A DNA stretch of 64,000 bases from Methanomassiliicoccales archaeon (GCA_013415695.1 JAAEEP010000008.1:1-64000), one strand, 5' to 3'; shown: positions 43,986 to 52,961, counted from the stretch's first letter. A program made the numbers and translations. The notes: generated from the letters alone by a model not told the origin.

Positions 43986-44804
43986 TCATTCCAGACCGAA
44001 CCACCTGGCTTCATCTTTTCTTCTGCCACGGAATGCACTGGATGCAACGGCCAATACAACAGCGATCGAGGTTATGCACAGAAACATAAGTTGGTTCGTC
44101 TCGAGGTAATTGTATATTCCAAACAGGGCAAGAGTGCACATTATGATCAGAAGAACCATGTTTATGCTTCTTGACCTTCTTGCTTTCTTGGCTAGACCCT
44201 TAGGGACTTCTCCCGTTCCAATGACGGCCACTGCCAAAGCGGCGGAGTCATAGCACGCATGCCTCATTGCCCTTCCCGCCTGCTTCGTGGGCTTGATACC
44301 TCGTACCAACTTATTCACGTACCTTGGAGACGAGACCGCGTCCCTTATGCCAGACCGTATGGATTGTGGATCCACCTCCCAGTCTCCGATCTGTCTCTCC
44401 TTCCGATCGTGCTGTCTTCTAGTCGAGAACCCTACTGTCCGATCCTGAAGATAATGTAGTGCACGCCCAAGATTGAACATGCCAATGCTCTCCTCTCCCT
44501 CTACCATACATTTCCTCGCTCTCCAGACATAGTCCATGATAAGGGATGTGGTTGGGGAATGATGGGGCACCCTCCTCCAATGATAATCACTCCTGTCTTT
44601 TTTCATGAGGTCGGGGTACATGTCAGGATCTATCGATCCTTCGACCAGAACGTCCTCAAGTATTCTTGGTAATCCCAACTCCCTCGAGATAGCCCTGGCT
44701 ATGGAGGTGTGATTTTTCCATTTCAAACTCGTCCCATCCAGACACCACAAGGAGCCGTTTTCTACTATAAGCTTGACCATGGGGGATATCCGAAAGTGGA
44801 TCAA
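43986..44804 (-). CDS. Zinc-dependent phospholipase C-like membrane protein
   Basis: 272 residues. The first 190 resemble the zinc-dependent phospholipase C/S1-P1 nuclease-like fold: KNHTSIARAISREL, EGSIDPDMYPDL, VPHHSPTTSLIMDYVW and FNLGRALHYLQDRTVG provide the metal-binding His and Asp residues. Two C-terminal membrane helices (MVLLIIMCTLALFGIYNYL and LMFLCITSIAVVLAVASSAF) anchor it. The activity is an inference; such archaeal proteins are uncharacterised. The start overlaps the photolyase stop (ATGA), so they are coupled; ATG 44780 is an alternative. Confidence 0.65.
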   Translation of the reverse strand: MIHFRISPMVKLIVENGSLWCLDGTSLKWKNHTSIARAISRELGLPRILEDVLVEGSIDPDMYPDLMKKDRSDYHWRRVPHHSPTTSLIMDYVWRARKCMVEGEESIGMFNLGRALHYLQDRTVGFSTRRQHDRKERQIGDWEVDPQSIRSGIRDAVSSPRYVNKLVRGIKPTKQAGRAMRHACYDSAALAVAVIGTGEVPKGLAKKARRSRSINMVLLIIMCTLALFGIYNYLETNQLMFLCITSIAVVLAVASSAFRGRRKDEARWFGLE

Positions 44805-46147
44805 CGCTTGCCTAAGTGATTCTCGATGTAGGAATCGACATCGAACTTGCGCCGGGCTCCATTGAAGCTCATGTACCGCACCTTTCCAAAGATTGACCTC
44901 TCCGCCCAGGCACGGTCATGTACCCCACCTATGCTCCAGGCTATTCCAGTATATCCGTTTGGATCCCTACCATCCAACTCATACTTGTCGTTGAGGTAGA
45001 TCGCCGCATCAATTGCTACCTCAGGGGACTCGGTCCACTCCAGGATCTTCTTGGCCCAGTACATTCTCATATAACCGTGCATCTTCCCTCGTACCACCAT
45101 CTCTAATTGGGCAGCATTCCAGAGGTCGTCATGAGTCCTTCCATCTTCCAGCTCCTTCCTCGAGTATAGGTAATCTCGTCTATCCTCCCGGTGGATATCA
45201 AGCGTCTGACGGGCCCAAGAAGGGAACCCCTCGAATGAATCGTATCCGTGGTTGTAAAAACAGAAGTTGTCCGACAGCTCCCTTCGTACCACGAGTTCCT
45301 CTAGGAATGCATTCTTTGCCATCTGCGATGCTGAGCTCTTGCTGACTTCCATGGCAACCCTCTGAGCCGATAGTTGTCCAAAATGAAGATAGGCGGAAAG
45401 ACCGGACTGCCCTTCGAGGTTAGGATCATTCCTTGCCTCATCGTATGATTCTAACCGATGCTCAATGAAATCTCCAAGTGCCTCCAGTGAAGCGATCTGG
45501 CCCGATTTCAACCAGGTCACTGCGGGTACCTCTCGATCGATGTCCAATTTTCTATAAGCTCGTTCCCAATCGTTGTTGGGTTCCTCCGCGAGAGCGTAGG
45601 GACGCCTCTTGATCGAGCCCAGATCATCCAGGAAACTCGGAAGTGCCCTTTGTATCTTAGGCCGTATCGTATGAGCTCCATACTCCTGTTTTCCCGAGCA
45701 TACCCAGCATGGTATGATGTTGTGGGCATCAACTTCCGCCACCGGAATGTCTAGATCGCCCACAATCTGCTTCTTCCAATTCCTTTTTATTCTTAGAGGA
45801 TCGAAATCCATGACCAGGTACGATATACCATTTTCTTCGACGAACCCTGGTATGGTGATCTTCGGGTCACCCTCAAGAAGAATAAAGGGAATTCCCAGCT
45901 TGGAGAGTGAAGACTCCACCTCGCGAAGACCCTCAAGCATGAATCTGTAATGCCTTTCATCAGCACCGAGGAAGTCAGGTACAAGATTGAAAATCACGAA
46001 AAGAGAGGAGGCCTTTGAGATGGCGATCTCTTGGGCGTGTAATAATGCCCAGTTATCCACGGAACGTTGGTCCCTGCTCATCCAATATACAACTGGTCCC
46101 TTACTATCCCGACCAGTACCAAGGTACCAAATCCTCTCCTCTTTCAT
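44801..46147 (-). CDS. Class II CPD photolyase (deoxyribodipyrimidine photolyase)
   Basis: 448 residues from ATG 46147, chosen for the GGAGGAG just upstream. The N-terminal photolyase domain reads GPVVYWMSRDQRSVDNWALLHAQE. The FAD-binding C-terminal part has GQSGLSAYLHFGQLSAQRVA, FLEELVVRRELSDNFCFYN, WNAAQLEMVVRGKMHGYMRMYWAKKILEW and a late GYTGIAWSIGGVHDRAW. These are diagnostic of class II enzymes. It repairs cyclobutane pyrimidine dimers with light, so the organism or its recent ancestors met sunlight. It is coupled to the downstream phospholipase-like gene. Confidence 0.95.
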   Translation of the reverse strand: MKEERIWYLGTGRDSKGPVVYWMSRDQRSVDNWALLHAQEIAISKASSLFVIFNLVPDFLGADERHYRFMLEGLREVESSLSKLGIPFILLEGDPKITIPGFVEENGISYLVMDFDPLRIKRNWKKQIVGDLDIPVAEVDAHNIIPCWVCSGKQEYGAHTIRPKIQRALPSFLDDLGSIKRRPYALAEEPNNDWERAYRKLDIDREVPAVTWLKSGQIASLEALGDFIEHRLESYDEARNDPNLEGQSGLSAYLHFGQLSAQRVAMEVSKSSASQMAKNAFLEELVVRRELSDNFCFYNHGYDSFEGFPSWARQTLDIHREDRRDYLYSRKELEDGRTHDDLWNAAQLEMVVRGKMHGYMRMYWAKKILEWTESPEVAIDAAIYLNDKYELDGRDPNGYTGIAWSIGGVHDRAWAERSIFGKVRYMSFNGARRKFDVDSYIENHLGKR

Positions 46148-46246
46148 AGCTCCTCCAGACTTTCTGGCGCCCAATCGAGATGCCCTTATCGGATGAAATA
46201 TTCATCTAAAGGAAACAATATACCCTAGGTCTGAAATTGATTCATA

Positions 46247-47203
46247 TCATAGAGATTCTTCATCCTTTCGATATCTCAACACGGGAAAATCAGAGATATC
46301 AATGCTCTCCGAAGCTACCCTAATCCCGCCAACTCGCTCGATAAGCTCGATTATCTCCCTGTTGATCTTGTCTCGGACCAACCTCCTCTCCCGCACTGGA
46401 ACCACGTAACGGAGATGGAGGGCGATCCAGTTGTCCGTTGGAACTATGTAAATGTTGGGCTCGATGTCCTGGGCTGGGAGATAGTACTTCTCGCCGATGC
46501 GATCTATATCCCCCTGGGCACCCTCCTGAAATGAATTTGTCTGATCGTGGAGTATCTTCAGGAAAGAATCCTTGGCAATCCTCCAATCGCTATCATATGT
46601 CACGGGTATCATTATCTCATCCCAGAGATAGCGATGATCGCGAGTGAAGTTGTATGTGGAACTAGTAATCACCATGCCATTGGGAATTGACACCAGACGA
46701 CCTGTGGCCTGGTCCCCGTTGACCCATTGTCTGATCTCTAACAGAGTCGTATACATGATCCCGATGTCTATCACATCTCCTATCAGGTTCTGGATCTCCA
46801 CCCTGTCGCCTACGCGGTAGACGCCAGAGGTGAGTATGATCAAACCACCCGCAAAGTTCTTGAAGACATCCTGAAGCGATATTGCCACTCCTGCGCCAAT
46901 GATGCCGTAAGAAACAACAAGGGCGGTGCTGTCCTCGACCCATATGATCGCCAGTACCAGAAGTGCGGATGCGATTGAAAGTATTGTGATAGTCTTTCTG
47001 AGGGAGTACTTGGCCTTGGCGTCCTTGATGCGTCCTGATATGCCCTCACCAATTATGATGTTGAGGACCAGATAGATTACAGTGAGAGCAAGGAGCGTGA
47101 GAAACACGTTCCAAAGATGAGGATCAGGATAGTTGTCGTGTATAAGATAGACGACTCCGGTTGATGCAATCAGGAGTATGAGGTAGGTGATCTTGCGGAT
47201 CAC
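46247..47203 (-). CDS. MscS-family mechanosensitive ion channel
   Basis: 318 residues. Membrane helices lie near 5-25, 35-55 and 70-90. The pore helix region follows, LVVSYGIIGAGVAISLQDVFKNFAGGLIIL (about 95-125). The conserved beta domain is YRVGDRVEIQNLIGDVIDIGIMYTTL and RLVSIPNGMVITSSTYNFTR. A C-terminal soluble domain of about 120 residues completes the MscS vestibule. It releases solutes on hypo-osmotic shock. It appears monocistronic. Confidence 0.93.
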   Translation of the reverse strand: MIRKITYLILLIASTGVVYLIHDNYPDPHLWNVFLTLLALTVIYLVLNIIIGEGISGRIKDAKAKYSLRKTITILSIASALLVLAIIWVEDSTALVVSYGIIGAGVAISLQDVFKNFAGGLIILTSGVYRVGDRVEIQNLIGDVIDIGIMYTTLLEIRQWVNGDQATGRLVSIPNGMVITSSTYNFTRDHRYLWDEIMIPVTYDSDWRIAKDSFLKILHDQTNSFQEGAQGDIDRIGEKYYLPAQDIEPNIYIVPTDNWIALHLRYVVPVRERRLVRDKINREIIELIERVGGIRVASESIDISDFPVLRYRKDEESL

Positions 47204-47252
47204 GATAATATATCATTAGGAACCATATATTAAAACATCGTGTCGGCCAGTC

Positions 47253-48059
47253 TTAATCTCTTCTTCTCATGATGATGACATACTCATGATCGTTCTTGGG
47301 ATAGTAGGACTTGGGGTAGCCAAATACCAGTCTCCCTCCGGTGCTATAGTTAAGGATATAGATATTCACATTCACGATCTCGAAACCCAGTTCCCGCCCT
47401 ATCTGGATGTAATCAGAGTGAATTGGACATTTCTCGTTCTTCTTGAATAGATCCTGAGTGTTGACAACGCAGTATCCGCCTGGTTTGAGTATTTTGAGCA
47501 TCTCTTGAAAGGATTCCCTCATTGCCGTGAGAAAATCCTGGTAGTTGTGCAAGTTACCTAACTGATATGGGCCGTCATGCATGTAGTCAACGACGTCGAA
47601 GTATGGAGGAGATGTCACCACAAGGTCAATGGATCCTTCGGGAATGCATGTCATTATCTGACGGGAATCGCCGTTGATGACTTGATGTCGGGTTCCGTTC
47701 TCCACATCGGGATCCTTTAATCTATCCGTAGTCAGCTGAGTTGAGTAGGGGTTGACATCGATTCCTACCGAGTTCCTTCCCAATCGGCTAGCGACCACGT
47801 TTGTGGTACCAGAACCACAGAACGGGTCGAGTACCGTCTCTCCCAGGTGAGAGAAGAGCTTAATGTACTTTTCCGGAAGCTCCGGAATGAAACGTGCCGG
47901 GTGAGAAGACTTCCATATCTGCCTCTTCTGGATATTCAGAACGGTAGAGCCGAGCTCGTAGGTCTCTTTCCTATCGAGACAGTTCAGTCTCCCCTTTTTA
48001 CAGTCGCAGGTCCGCTGTGTGGGGAGCCAATTGAAATCCTCACCTGTGAGCACTGGCAT
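47253..48059 (-). CDS. Site-specific DNA methyltransferase (TSPPY type, orphan)
   Basis: 268 residues. Motif X-like HPARFIPELPEKYIKLFS (near 55) is followed at once by the SAM motif VLDPFCGSGTT (near 75), and then by the catalytic TSPPYFDVVDY (near 140). TSPPY suggests N4-cytosine or N6-adenine methylation. In the beta class, which these motifs resemble, TSPPY normally comes first; here the order is X, I, IV. The N-terminus has a CDCKKGRLNC cysteine cluster. The C-terminus is short, so the recognition region must be between or after the motifs. No restriction endonuclease gene lies next to it. Confidence 0.85.
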   Translation of the reverse strand: MPVLTGEDFNWLPTQRTCDCKKGRLNCLDRKETYELGSTVLNIQKRQIWKSSHPARFIPELPEKYIKLFSHLGETVLDPFCGSGTTNVVASRLGRNSVGIDVNPYSTQLTTDRLKDPDVENGTRHQVINGDSRQIMTCIPEGSIDLVVTSPPYFDVVDYMHDGPYQLGNLHNYQDFLTAMRESFQEMLKILKPGGYCVVNTQDLFKKNEKCPIHSDYIQIGRELGFEIVNVNIYILNYSTGGRLVFGYPKSYYPKNDHEYVIIMRRRD

Positions 48060-48256
48060 GACAGATCCACCCCCTCATGGGGAACCTTGCATAATAGACC
48101 TTTCCCCTCTTTGCTCAAAGCTAAAATCGATTCAACAATATCAAATAATCAGATATAAGTACGATTAATGCAGAAATAGACAATCAAAGTATTGTATTGA
48201 CCTCCTTTGGCTAGATAACCTTCTTATACGGTGATTTTGTACAAGCTTCCGATAGC

Positions 48257-50347
48257 ATGAAGGAGATCTTCGAGCCGGATTCCATCGCCATCATAGGGGC
48301 GGCCAGGGAAGAAGGGAAGCTGGGGAACATAGTCCTCAGGAACATAATATCATCAGGATTCAAGGGTAAGATCTACCCCATCAACCCCAAGGCCGACGAG
48401 ATCCTCGGCTTGAGGTGTTACAAGAGCGTGAAGGACATCGAAGATGATATCGAACTTGCTATTTTTCTTGTCAAGGGCCCTCTGGTCCCACCGCTCCTGG
48501 AAGAGGCGGCGGAGAAGGGTGTGAAGGCGGCAATAATAATCTCCGCTGGATTCAAGGAGATTGGAAAGGAAGGAGCCGAGCTCGAGCGCCAGGTCGTAGA
48601 GATCGTAAAGGAACACGGGATCAGAGTGCTGGGCCCTAACTGCCTTGGTTCGATTAACACCTTCCACGACATGAATGCGACATTCACATCGAACTACCCT
48701 GAGAAAGGACCTCTCGCGATCATCTCACAATCTGGAGCAATTTGTACCACCATCCTCGACTGGAACCAGGAGACAAAGGTTGGATTCTCACGCTTCGTTA
48801 GCGTGGGAAATAAAGCGGATATCGATGAGGCAGATCTGATTGAGTACATCGGTCATGATGACGAGACAAAGGTCATCGGTATGTACATAGAGGGAGCAGA
48901 AAGAGGCAAGGCCTTCGTGGAGATGGCCAAGGAAGCTACAAAAAGGAAGGCCATCGTTACCTTGAAGGCGGGCCGCTCCTCCTCAGGGGCAAGGGCTGCC
49001 TCTTCCCACACTGGTTCCATCTCCGGAAGTGACGCCATATGGGACGCGGCCATGGAACAGGCAGGGGTGCTGCGGGCCAAGGACATGGACGAACTCTTCG
49101 ACTATTGCCTCGCATTCTCAAAGCTCCCAATGCCAGAAGGTGAGGGTCTGGTCATCGTGACGAACGCTGGTGGACTAGGGGTCATGTCAGCCGATGCCTG
49201 CAACGATCACGGCGTGTTTATGGCCGAACTGAATGAGAATACTGTCAACAAACTTCGTCAAGGTCTACCAAGAGAGGCGACACCGTACAATCCAGTGGAT
49301 ATCGTTGGTGATTCTGATACTGAGAGGGTGCGATTCGCCGTAGAAACCATCTTGCAGGATGAGAACTGCAAATGCTTGGCAGCGGTGTTCGGACCGAACG
49401 ATATCATTGACCTCGTGGCAATCGCCGAGGTGCTAGCAGATTGCAGAAAGAAATGGGACACACCCATTGTGGCCTCCTTCATTGGAGGTAAACAGGTTGC
49501 CCCGGGAGCAGCTAGGGTGATGGAACTCGGAATTCCCAACTACGATATCCCTGACCGGGCCATGAGGGCCATCGCCGCCCTCATGAAGTGCTGGAAACGG
49601 AGAACCGACGGAACGAACGAAGGGGCTATCGTTGTCAAAGGGGACAGAAATAAGGTGAAGGATGTTCTGGCCGCTGTCAGAGCCAACAACCGCCTCACCC
49701 TGAGGGAGGATGAGGGCAAGGTTATCCTTAATGCCTACGGGATCTCGATGCCGAGAGAAGGTCTGGCTACGAACGCAGAGCAAGCCCTGAAACTCGCTGA
49801 TAACATTGGATACCCGGTGGTCATGAAGGTCGCCTCACCAGACATACTGCACAAGAGTGACGTAGGTGGTGTGGCAATCGGTCTGGAAACCCCGGAGGAA
49901 GTGAAGGACTCGTTCCATTCAATTCTTGAGAGGAGCAGGGCAAGGGTGCCAGATGCGAGGATTGATGGAGTATCGGTACAGCAGATGATATCTGGCCGAG
50001 AGGTAATAGTCGGAATGAACCGAGATCATCAATTCGGCCCAGTAATCACGTTCGGCCTTGGGGGAATCTTCGTTGAGATCCTCAAGGATGTCAGAAATAA
50101 AATCGCCCCTCTATCAAGAGCAGATGTGGATGACATGATCTCATCCATCAAAGGATACCCCATCCTAATGGGAGCGAGGGGGAGGGGGATCGCTGATATA
50201 GAGTCCCTCAAGGATATGATCTTCAGACTGGCTCAGATAGCAATAGACTTCCCCGAGATCGCAGAATTGGAGGTTAATCCAGTTATTGTAGGTGATAAAG
50301 GTGAAGGTTGCTGCGCCGTCGATGCACTTGTCACTCTGGAAAAGTGA
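48257..50347 (+). CDS. ADP-forming acyl-CoA synthetase, fused alpha-beta
   Basis: 696 residues. The CoA-binding Rossmann domain starts IFEPDSIAIIGAAREEGKLG, then VLGPNCLGSINT and AIISQSGAICTT. The phospho-His is in AASSHTGSISGS near 253. The ATP-grasp beta part spans about 470-690 (GYPVVMKVASPDILHKSDVGG, REVIVGMNRDHQFGPVI, ELEVNPVIVGD). It makes ATP from acyl-CoA. It is a fused version of the two-subunit enzyme at 18342-20494. A TATA element (CTTATAC, about 48223) ends roughly 28 bases before ATG, fitting a very short leader. Confidence 0.95.
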   Translation: MKEIFEPDSIAIIGAAREEGKLGNIVLRNIISSGFKGKIYPINPKADEILGLRCYKSVKDIEDDIELAIFLVKGPLVPPLLEEAAEKGVKAAIIISAGFKEIGKEGAELERQVVEIVKEHGIRVLGPNCLGSINTFHDMNATFTSNYPEKGPLAIISQSGAICTTILDWNQETKVGFSRFVSVGNKADIDEADLIEYIGHDDETKVIGMYIEGAERGKAFVEMAKEATKRKAIVTLKAGRSSSGARAASSHTGSISGSDAIWDAAMEQAGVLRAKDMDELFDYCLAFSKLPMPEGEGLVIVTNAGGLGVMSADACNDHGVFMAELNENTVNKLRQGLPREATPYNPVDIVGDSDTERVRFAVETILQDENCKCLAAVFGPNDIIDLVAIAEVLADCRKKWDTPIVASFIGGKQVAPGAARVMELGIPNYDIPDRAMRAIAALMKCWKRRTDGTNEGAIVVKGDRNKVKDVLAAVRANNRLTLREDEGKVILNAYGISMPREGLATNAEQALKLADNIGYPVVMKVASPDILHKSDVGGVAIGLETPEEVKDSFHSILERSRARVPDARIDGVSVQQMISGREVIVGMNRDHQFGPVITFGLGGIFVEILKDVRNKIAPLSRADVDDMISSIKGYPILMGARGRGIADIESLKDMIFRLAQIAIDFPEIAELEVNPVIVGDKGEGCCAVDALVTLEK

Positions 50348-50641
50348 TAGTCATCATGAGTTGCATAATAATTAATGTCGTTATGTCGTAATTCCCGTTC
50401 AATATCGTCCCCGCGGAAAGGAAGGTTTATCAAATCATAGTTCCCAAGTATTTCTAGCTGAGAGGCAGCACTGAAGTAATGTTGGGAAATGCTGATCCGG
50501 GAAAATACGACAAAATCCTGTGAAACGGCCTATTTCCGGGCAATTCGTATAGTGTATACGATATTCGTCAACCACACTGAATTAGCTTAAAATATCAAAA
50601 AACACGTTCCCCGTCCCCAACCGTAAAAGGTGTGGTGTTAG
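50348..50641. promoter_or_regulatory. Promoter region of the glutamate-synthase-like gene with an inverted repeat
   Basis: It contains a perfect inverted repeat CGTATA-GTG-TATACG at 50546-50560. A TATA-like TTAAAATAT lies at about 50588-50596, giving a start of transcription near 50620. The repeat sits about 30 bases upstream of the TATA box, a usual place for an archaeal activator or regulator site. No gene is seen. Confidence 0.45.
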
Positions 50642-52258
50642 ATGAGAGTTGTTGAACATTCGAAGTCTACTACTGGAACCAAAACAAGGGTCCAGGACGT
50701 GACTCCAATTAGCGGAATGTGTCCATTGTGTATAGAAGAGTGCGGTACGATTTGTGAAATAGGAAAGGCCGCGTTCAGAGGTAGGGAAACTCTATATCCC
50801 TCTCCAGAATACTTCGGTGAAAGCACTGCTGCTTCAAACAAGGACTATTTCATCGATTTCTCCCACTTCCAGATACTCGCAGAGCTTATCGGTGCCTGGG
50901 GTGTTGAGGAAGATCCTGACGTCGCCTTCTTTGAGAATGCTGACTGCAGCACAACCGTGGCTACAAGCTCTAAGAAGCCCATCAAACTGAAGATACCTGT
51001 GGTTATCGCAGGCCTTGGCTCCACGGCGGTTGCCAAGAGGAACTGGGATAGTCTAGCAAAGGGCGCTGCCCTGGCAGGAATCATAGAGACCGTGGGAGAG
51101 AATGTCTGCGGAATGGATCATGAGTCTGTCTACTCTAACGGTAAGATCCAGAGATCTCCAGACATGGAGTTCAGGGTTAATTCCTTCAGGGAATTGTGGG
51201 ATGGAGAGCACGGTAACATCGTGGTCCAGACCAATGTCGAGGATATCAGGGGAGGTGTGGACGAGTATGCTCTATCCAAGCTTGAGGTCGACATAATCGA
51301 GCGCAAGTTTGGTCAGGGTGCCAAGGCAATCGGTGGCGAGGTTCGGTTACACACTTTGGAGCGTGCACTTGAGCTCAAGAAGCGCGGGTATCTTGTGATT
51401 CCAGACCCAGAGGATCCAGAAGTTCAGGAATCCTTTAAGGCGGGAGCATTCAAGAGCTTCGAACGCCACTCAAGAGTTGGATTCCCCAACGCTAAGGACT
51501 TCATAGAGGATGTTGAGAACCTCAGAAACATGGGAGCGAAATACGTATTCCTGAAACAGGGTGCATACAAGCCTGAGGTCGTAGCCTGGACAATGAAGGT
51601 GGCCTCTGAGGCTAAGATCGATATGCTTACCTTCGACGGCGCAGGAGGAGGAACAGGAATGAGCCCTGTCCCCATGATGAACGAGATGTCAACCCCTACG
51701 ATCCACCTCGAATCCCAGGTCCTATTGGCCGCTTCCATTTTGAAGAAGCAGGGACGATTCATCCCCGACTTGGCAATGGCCGGCGGATTTGTCAACGAGA
51801 CCCAGATCTTCAAGGCGATGGCGATGTCGAATCTGGGTGGAGGTCCACTCATCAAGACATCGGCCATGGCAAGGGCTCCACTGACCGCGGTTATGAAGTC
51901 AAAGTACTTCGCCAGACTGGCCGAGAAGGGCAAACTTCCCAAGTCGTTCTCCGACCAGTATACCAGCGATCCTGAGAACTTCTTCATTGCCACCAGGCAT
52001 CTCGAGAACGAGTTCCCCGATCTCAAGCCCGGGAGGGACATTCCATGGGGCGCGGTCGGTCTATACACCTATTTGATAGATCGGATCGGCGAGGGTCTCA
52101 AACAGCTCCAGGCTGGCTCCAGGAAGTTCAAGTTGGACCTGTTGGAGAGAAGCGACATCCTGTCTCTCAGCGAATATGCCGCTAAGGTTACCGGGATCCC
52201 GACCTTCGACCAGAGGGCTTCGGAGGTAATCCCAGGAATCTTGGCGTACTGGGAGTGA
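50642..52258 (+). CDS. Divergent FMN-binding glutamate synthase-family protein
   Basis: 538 residues. The N-terminus has a four-cysteine cluster MCPLCIEECGTICEIGKAAFRG (about 23-45), suggesting an iron-sulfur or zinc site. The remainder is the glutamate-synthase FMN barrel (IPVVIAGLGSTAVAKRNWDSLAKGAALAG, KFGQGAKAIGGE, LTFDGAGGGTGMSP, AGGFVNETQIFKAMAM). It lacks the CxxCHxxxC cluster seen in the FMN protein at 27992 and has no GXGXG or glutaminase partner here. So a different role is likely, perhaps a flavin- and amine-dependent enzyme of the family; the reaction is unknown. A small gene follows after 6 bases. Confidence 0.82.
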   Translation: MRVVEHSKSTTGTKTRVQDVTPISGMCPLCIEECGTICEIGKAAFRGRETLYPSPEYFGESTAASNKDYFIDFSHFQILAELIGAWGVEEDPDVAFFENADCSTTVATSSKKPIKLKIPVVIAGLGSTAVAKRNWDSLAKGAALAGIIETVGENVCGMDHESVYSNGKIQRSPDMEFRVNSFRELWDGEHGNIVVQTNVEDIRGGVDEYALSKLEVDIIERKFGQGAKAIGGEVRLHTLERALELKKRGYLVIPDPEDPEVQESFKAGAFKSFERHSRVGFPNAKDFIEDVENLRNMGAKYVFLKQGAYKPEVVAWTMKVASEAKIDMLTFDGAGGGTGMSPVPMMNEMSTPTIHLESQVLLAASILKKQGRFIPDLAMAGGFVNETQIFKAMAMSNLGGGPLIKTSAMARAPLTAVMKSKYFARLAEKGKLPKSFSDQYTSDPENFFIATRHLENEFPDLKPGRDIPWGAVGLYTYLIDRIGEGLKQLQAGSRKFKLDLLERSDILSLSEYAAKVTGIPTFDQRASEVIPGILAYWE

Positions 52259-52264
52259 GGAACA

Positions 52265-52561
52265 ATGGTTTGGAAGAGTCTGCTTAAGCTATACGGACCA
52301 CCAATGGAAGAGGCCTTTATTAGGCTGACCAAGCTGGCTGAAGAACTGCCGGAACTCACGGAAGGACGGCTAACCAATAAGATCATCCCCAGAGCAGGAT
52401 TCATCATCGGACCCTATGATGTGGAGTTCGAGTGGGCGGAAAAGCCAGACGAGAAGATGATCCGCCTCCTCATCTTCAACATCGATGAGGTCCTGAGCGA
52501 GATCGGCTGCAGGTACAGAATCACAACTGTAGAAGATGGATTCCTACCAGCAAGCAAGTGA
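52265..52561 (+). CDS. Small partner protein of the glutamate-synthase-like flavoprotein
   Basis: 98 residues, starting six bases after the upstream stop, with GGAGTGAGG as ribosome binding site. The sequence is acidic with a helical first half (MEEAFIRLTKLAEELPEL) and a strand-rich second half (GPYDVEFEWAEK, MIRLLIFNID). I recognise no family. Close coupling suggests it is a subunit or assembly factor of the flavoprotein. Confidence 0.7.
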   Translation: MVWKSLLKLYGPPMEEAFIRLTKLAEELPELTEGRLTNKIIPRAGFIIGPYDVEFEWAEKPDEKMIRLLIFNIDEVLSEIGCRYRITTVEDGFLPASK

Positions 52562-52961
52562 TAACAAAGAACGGCGATACATCAACAAGCCCTAGCTTAA
52601 GCTGTAGACTCAAACCACAACAAGAAAGACCATAATTCGAGACTTCGGGTGTCCTATTTCAATTTTTATGCGAATAATCATCGTTCTCTCCGTTAATTGC
52701 TATTGAAAAGACTGGCATTAACATCATTAATTGTGGGAAACCTTTAATATCGGTCAGTTCCATCAAAGCCAATACCGCGGTGACGCGGTTAGAATCGGTT
52801 GCAAGGCCGATATAGGGGGATTCAAGTAATAGGGGGGGTTGAGCCTCCGACCTCTTTCGGGCGCTCACCTCATTTTTTTATTATCAATTTCAAACTGTAT
52901 CCCAAGCTTATGAAAAGATATGTAATGTCCGACTGCCCATTGTAAAGAAGGATGCGTTCAG
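52562..52961. other. 400-base intergenic region holding a candidate RNA gene
   Basis: There is no protein-coding frame here with gene-like features. The first half is AT-rich, and 52740-52885 holds the promoter-hairpin-oligo-T arrangement described separately. The last 75 bases lead to the DUF255 gene. Confidence 0.5.
52768..52882 (+). ncRNA. Candidate structured non-coding RNA
   Basis: A promoter-like GGAAACC plus CTTTAATAT (about 52735-52750) sits 25 bases before a GC-rich stretch in AT-rich surroundings. The stretch can form three stems: ACCGCG-GTGA-CGCGGT, ATCGG...CCGAT, and a GAGC...GCTC hairpin extended by TCCGA/TCGGG. It ends in a run of seven T, as archaeal RNA genes do. I match it to no known RNA or riboswitch family. 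It could also be a leader of the DUF255 gene. This is inference from sequence alone. Confidence 0.35.
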
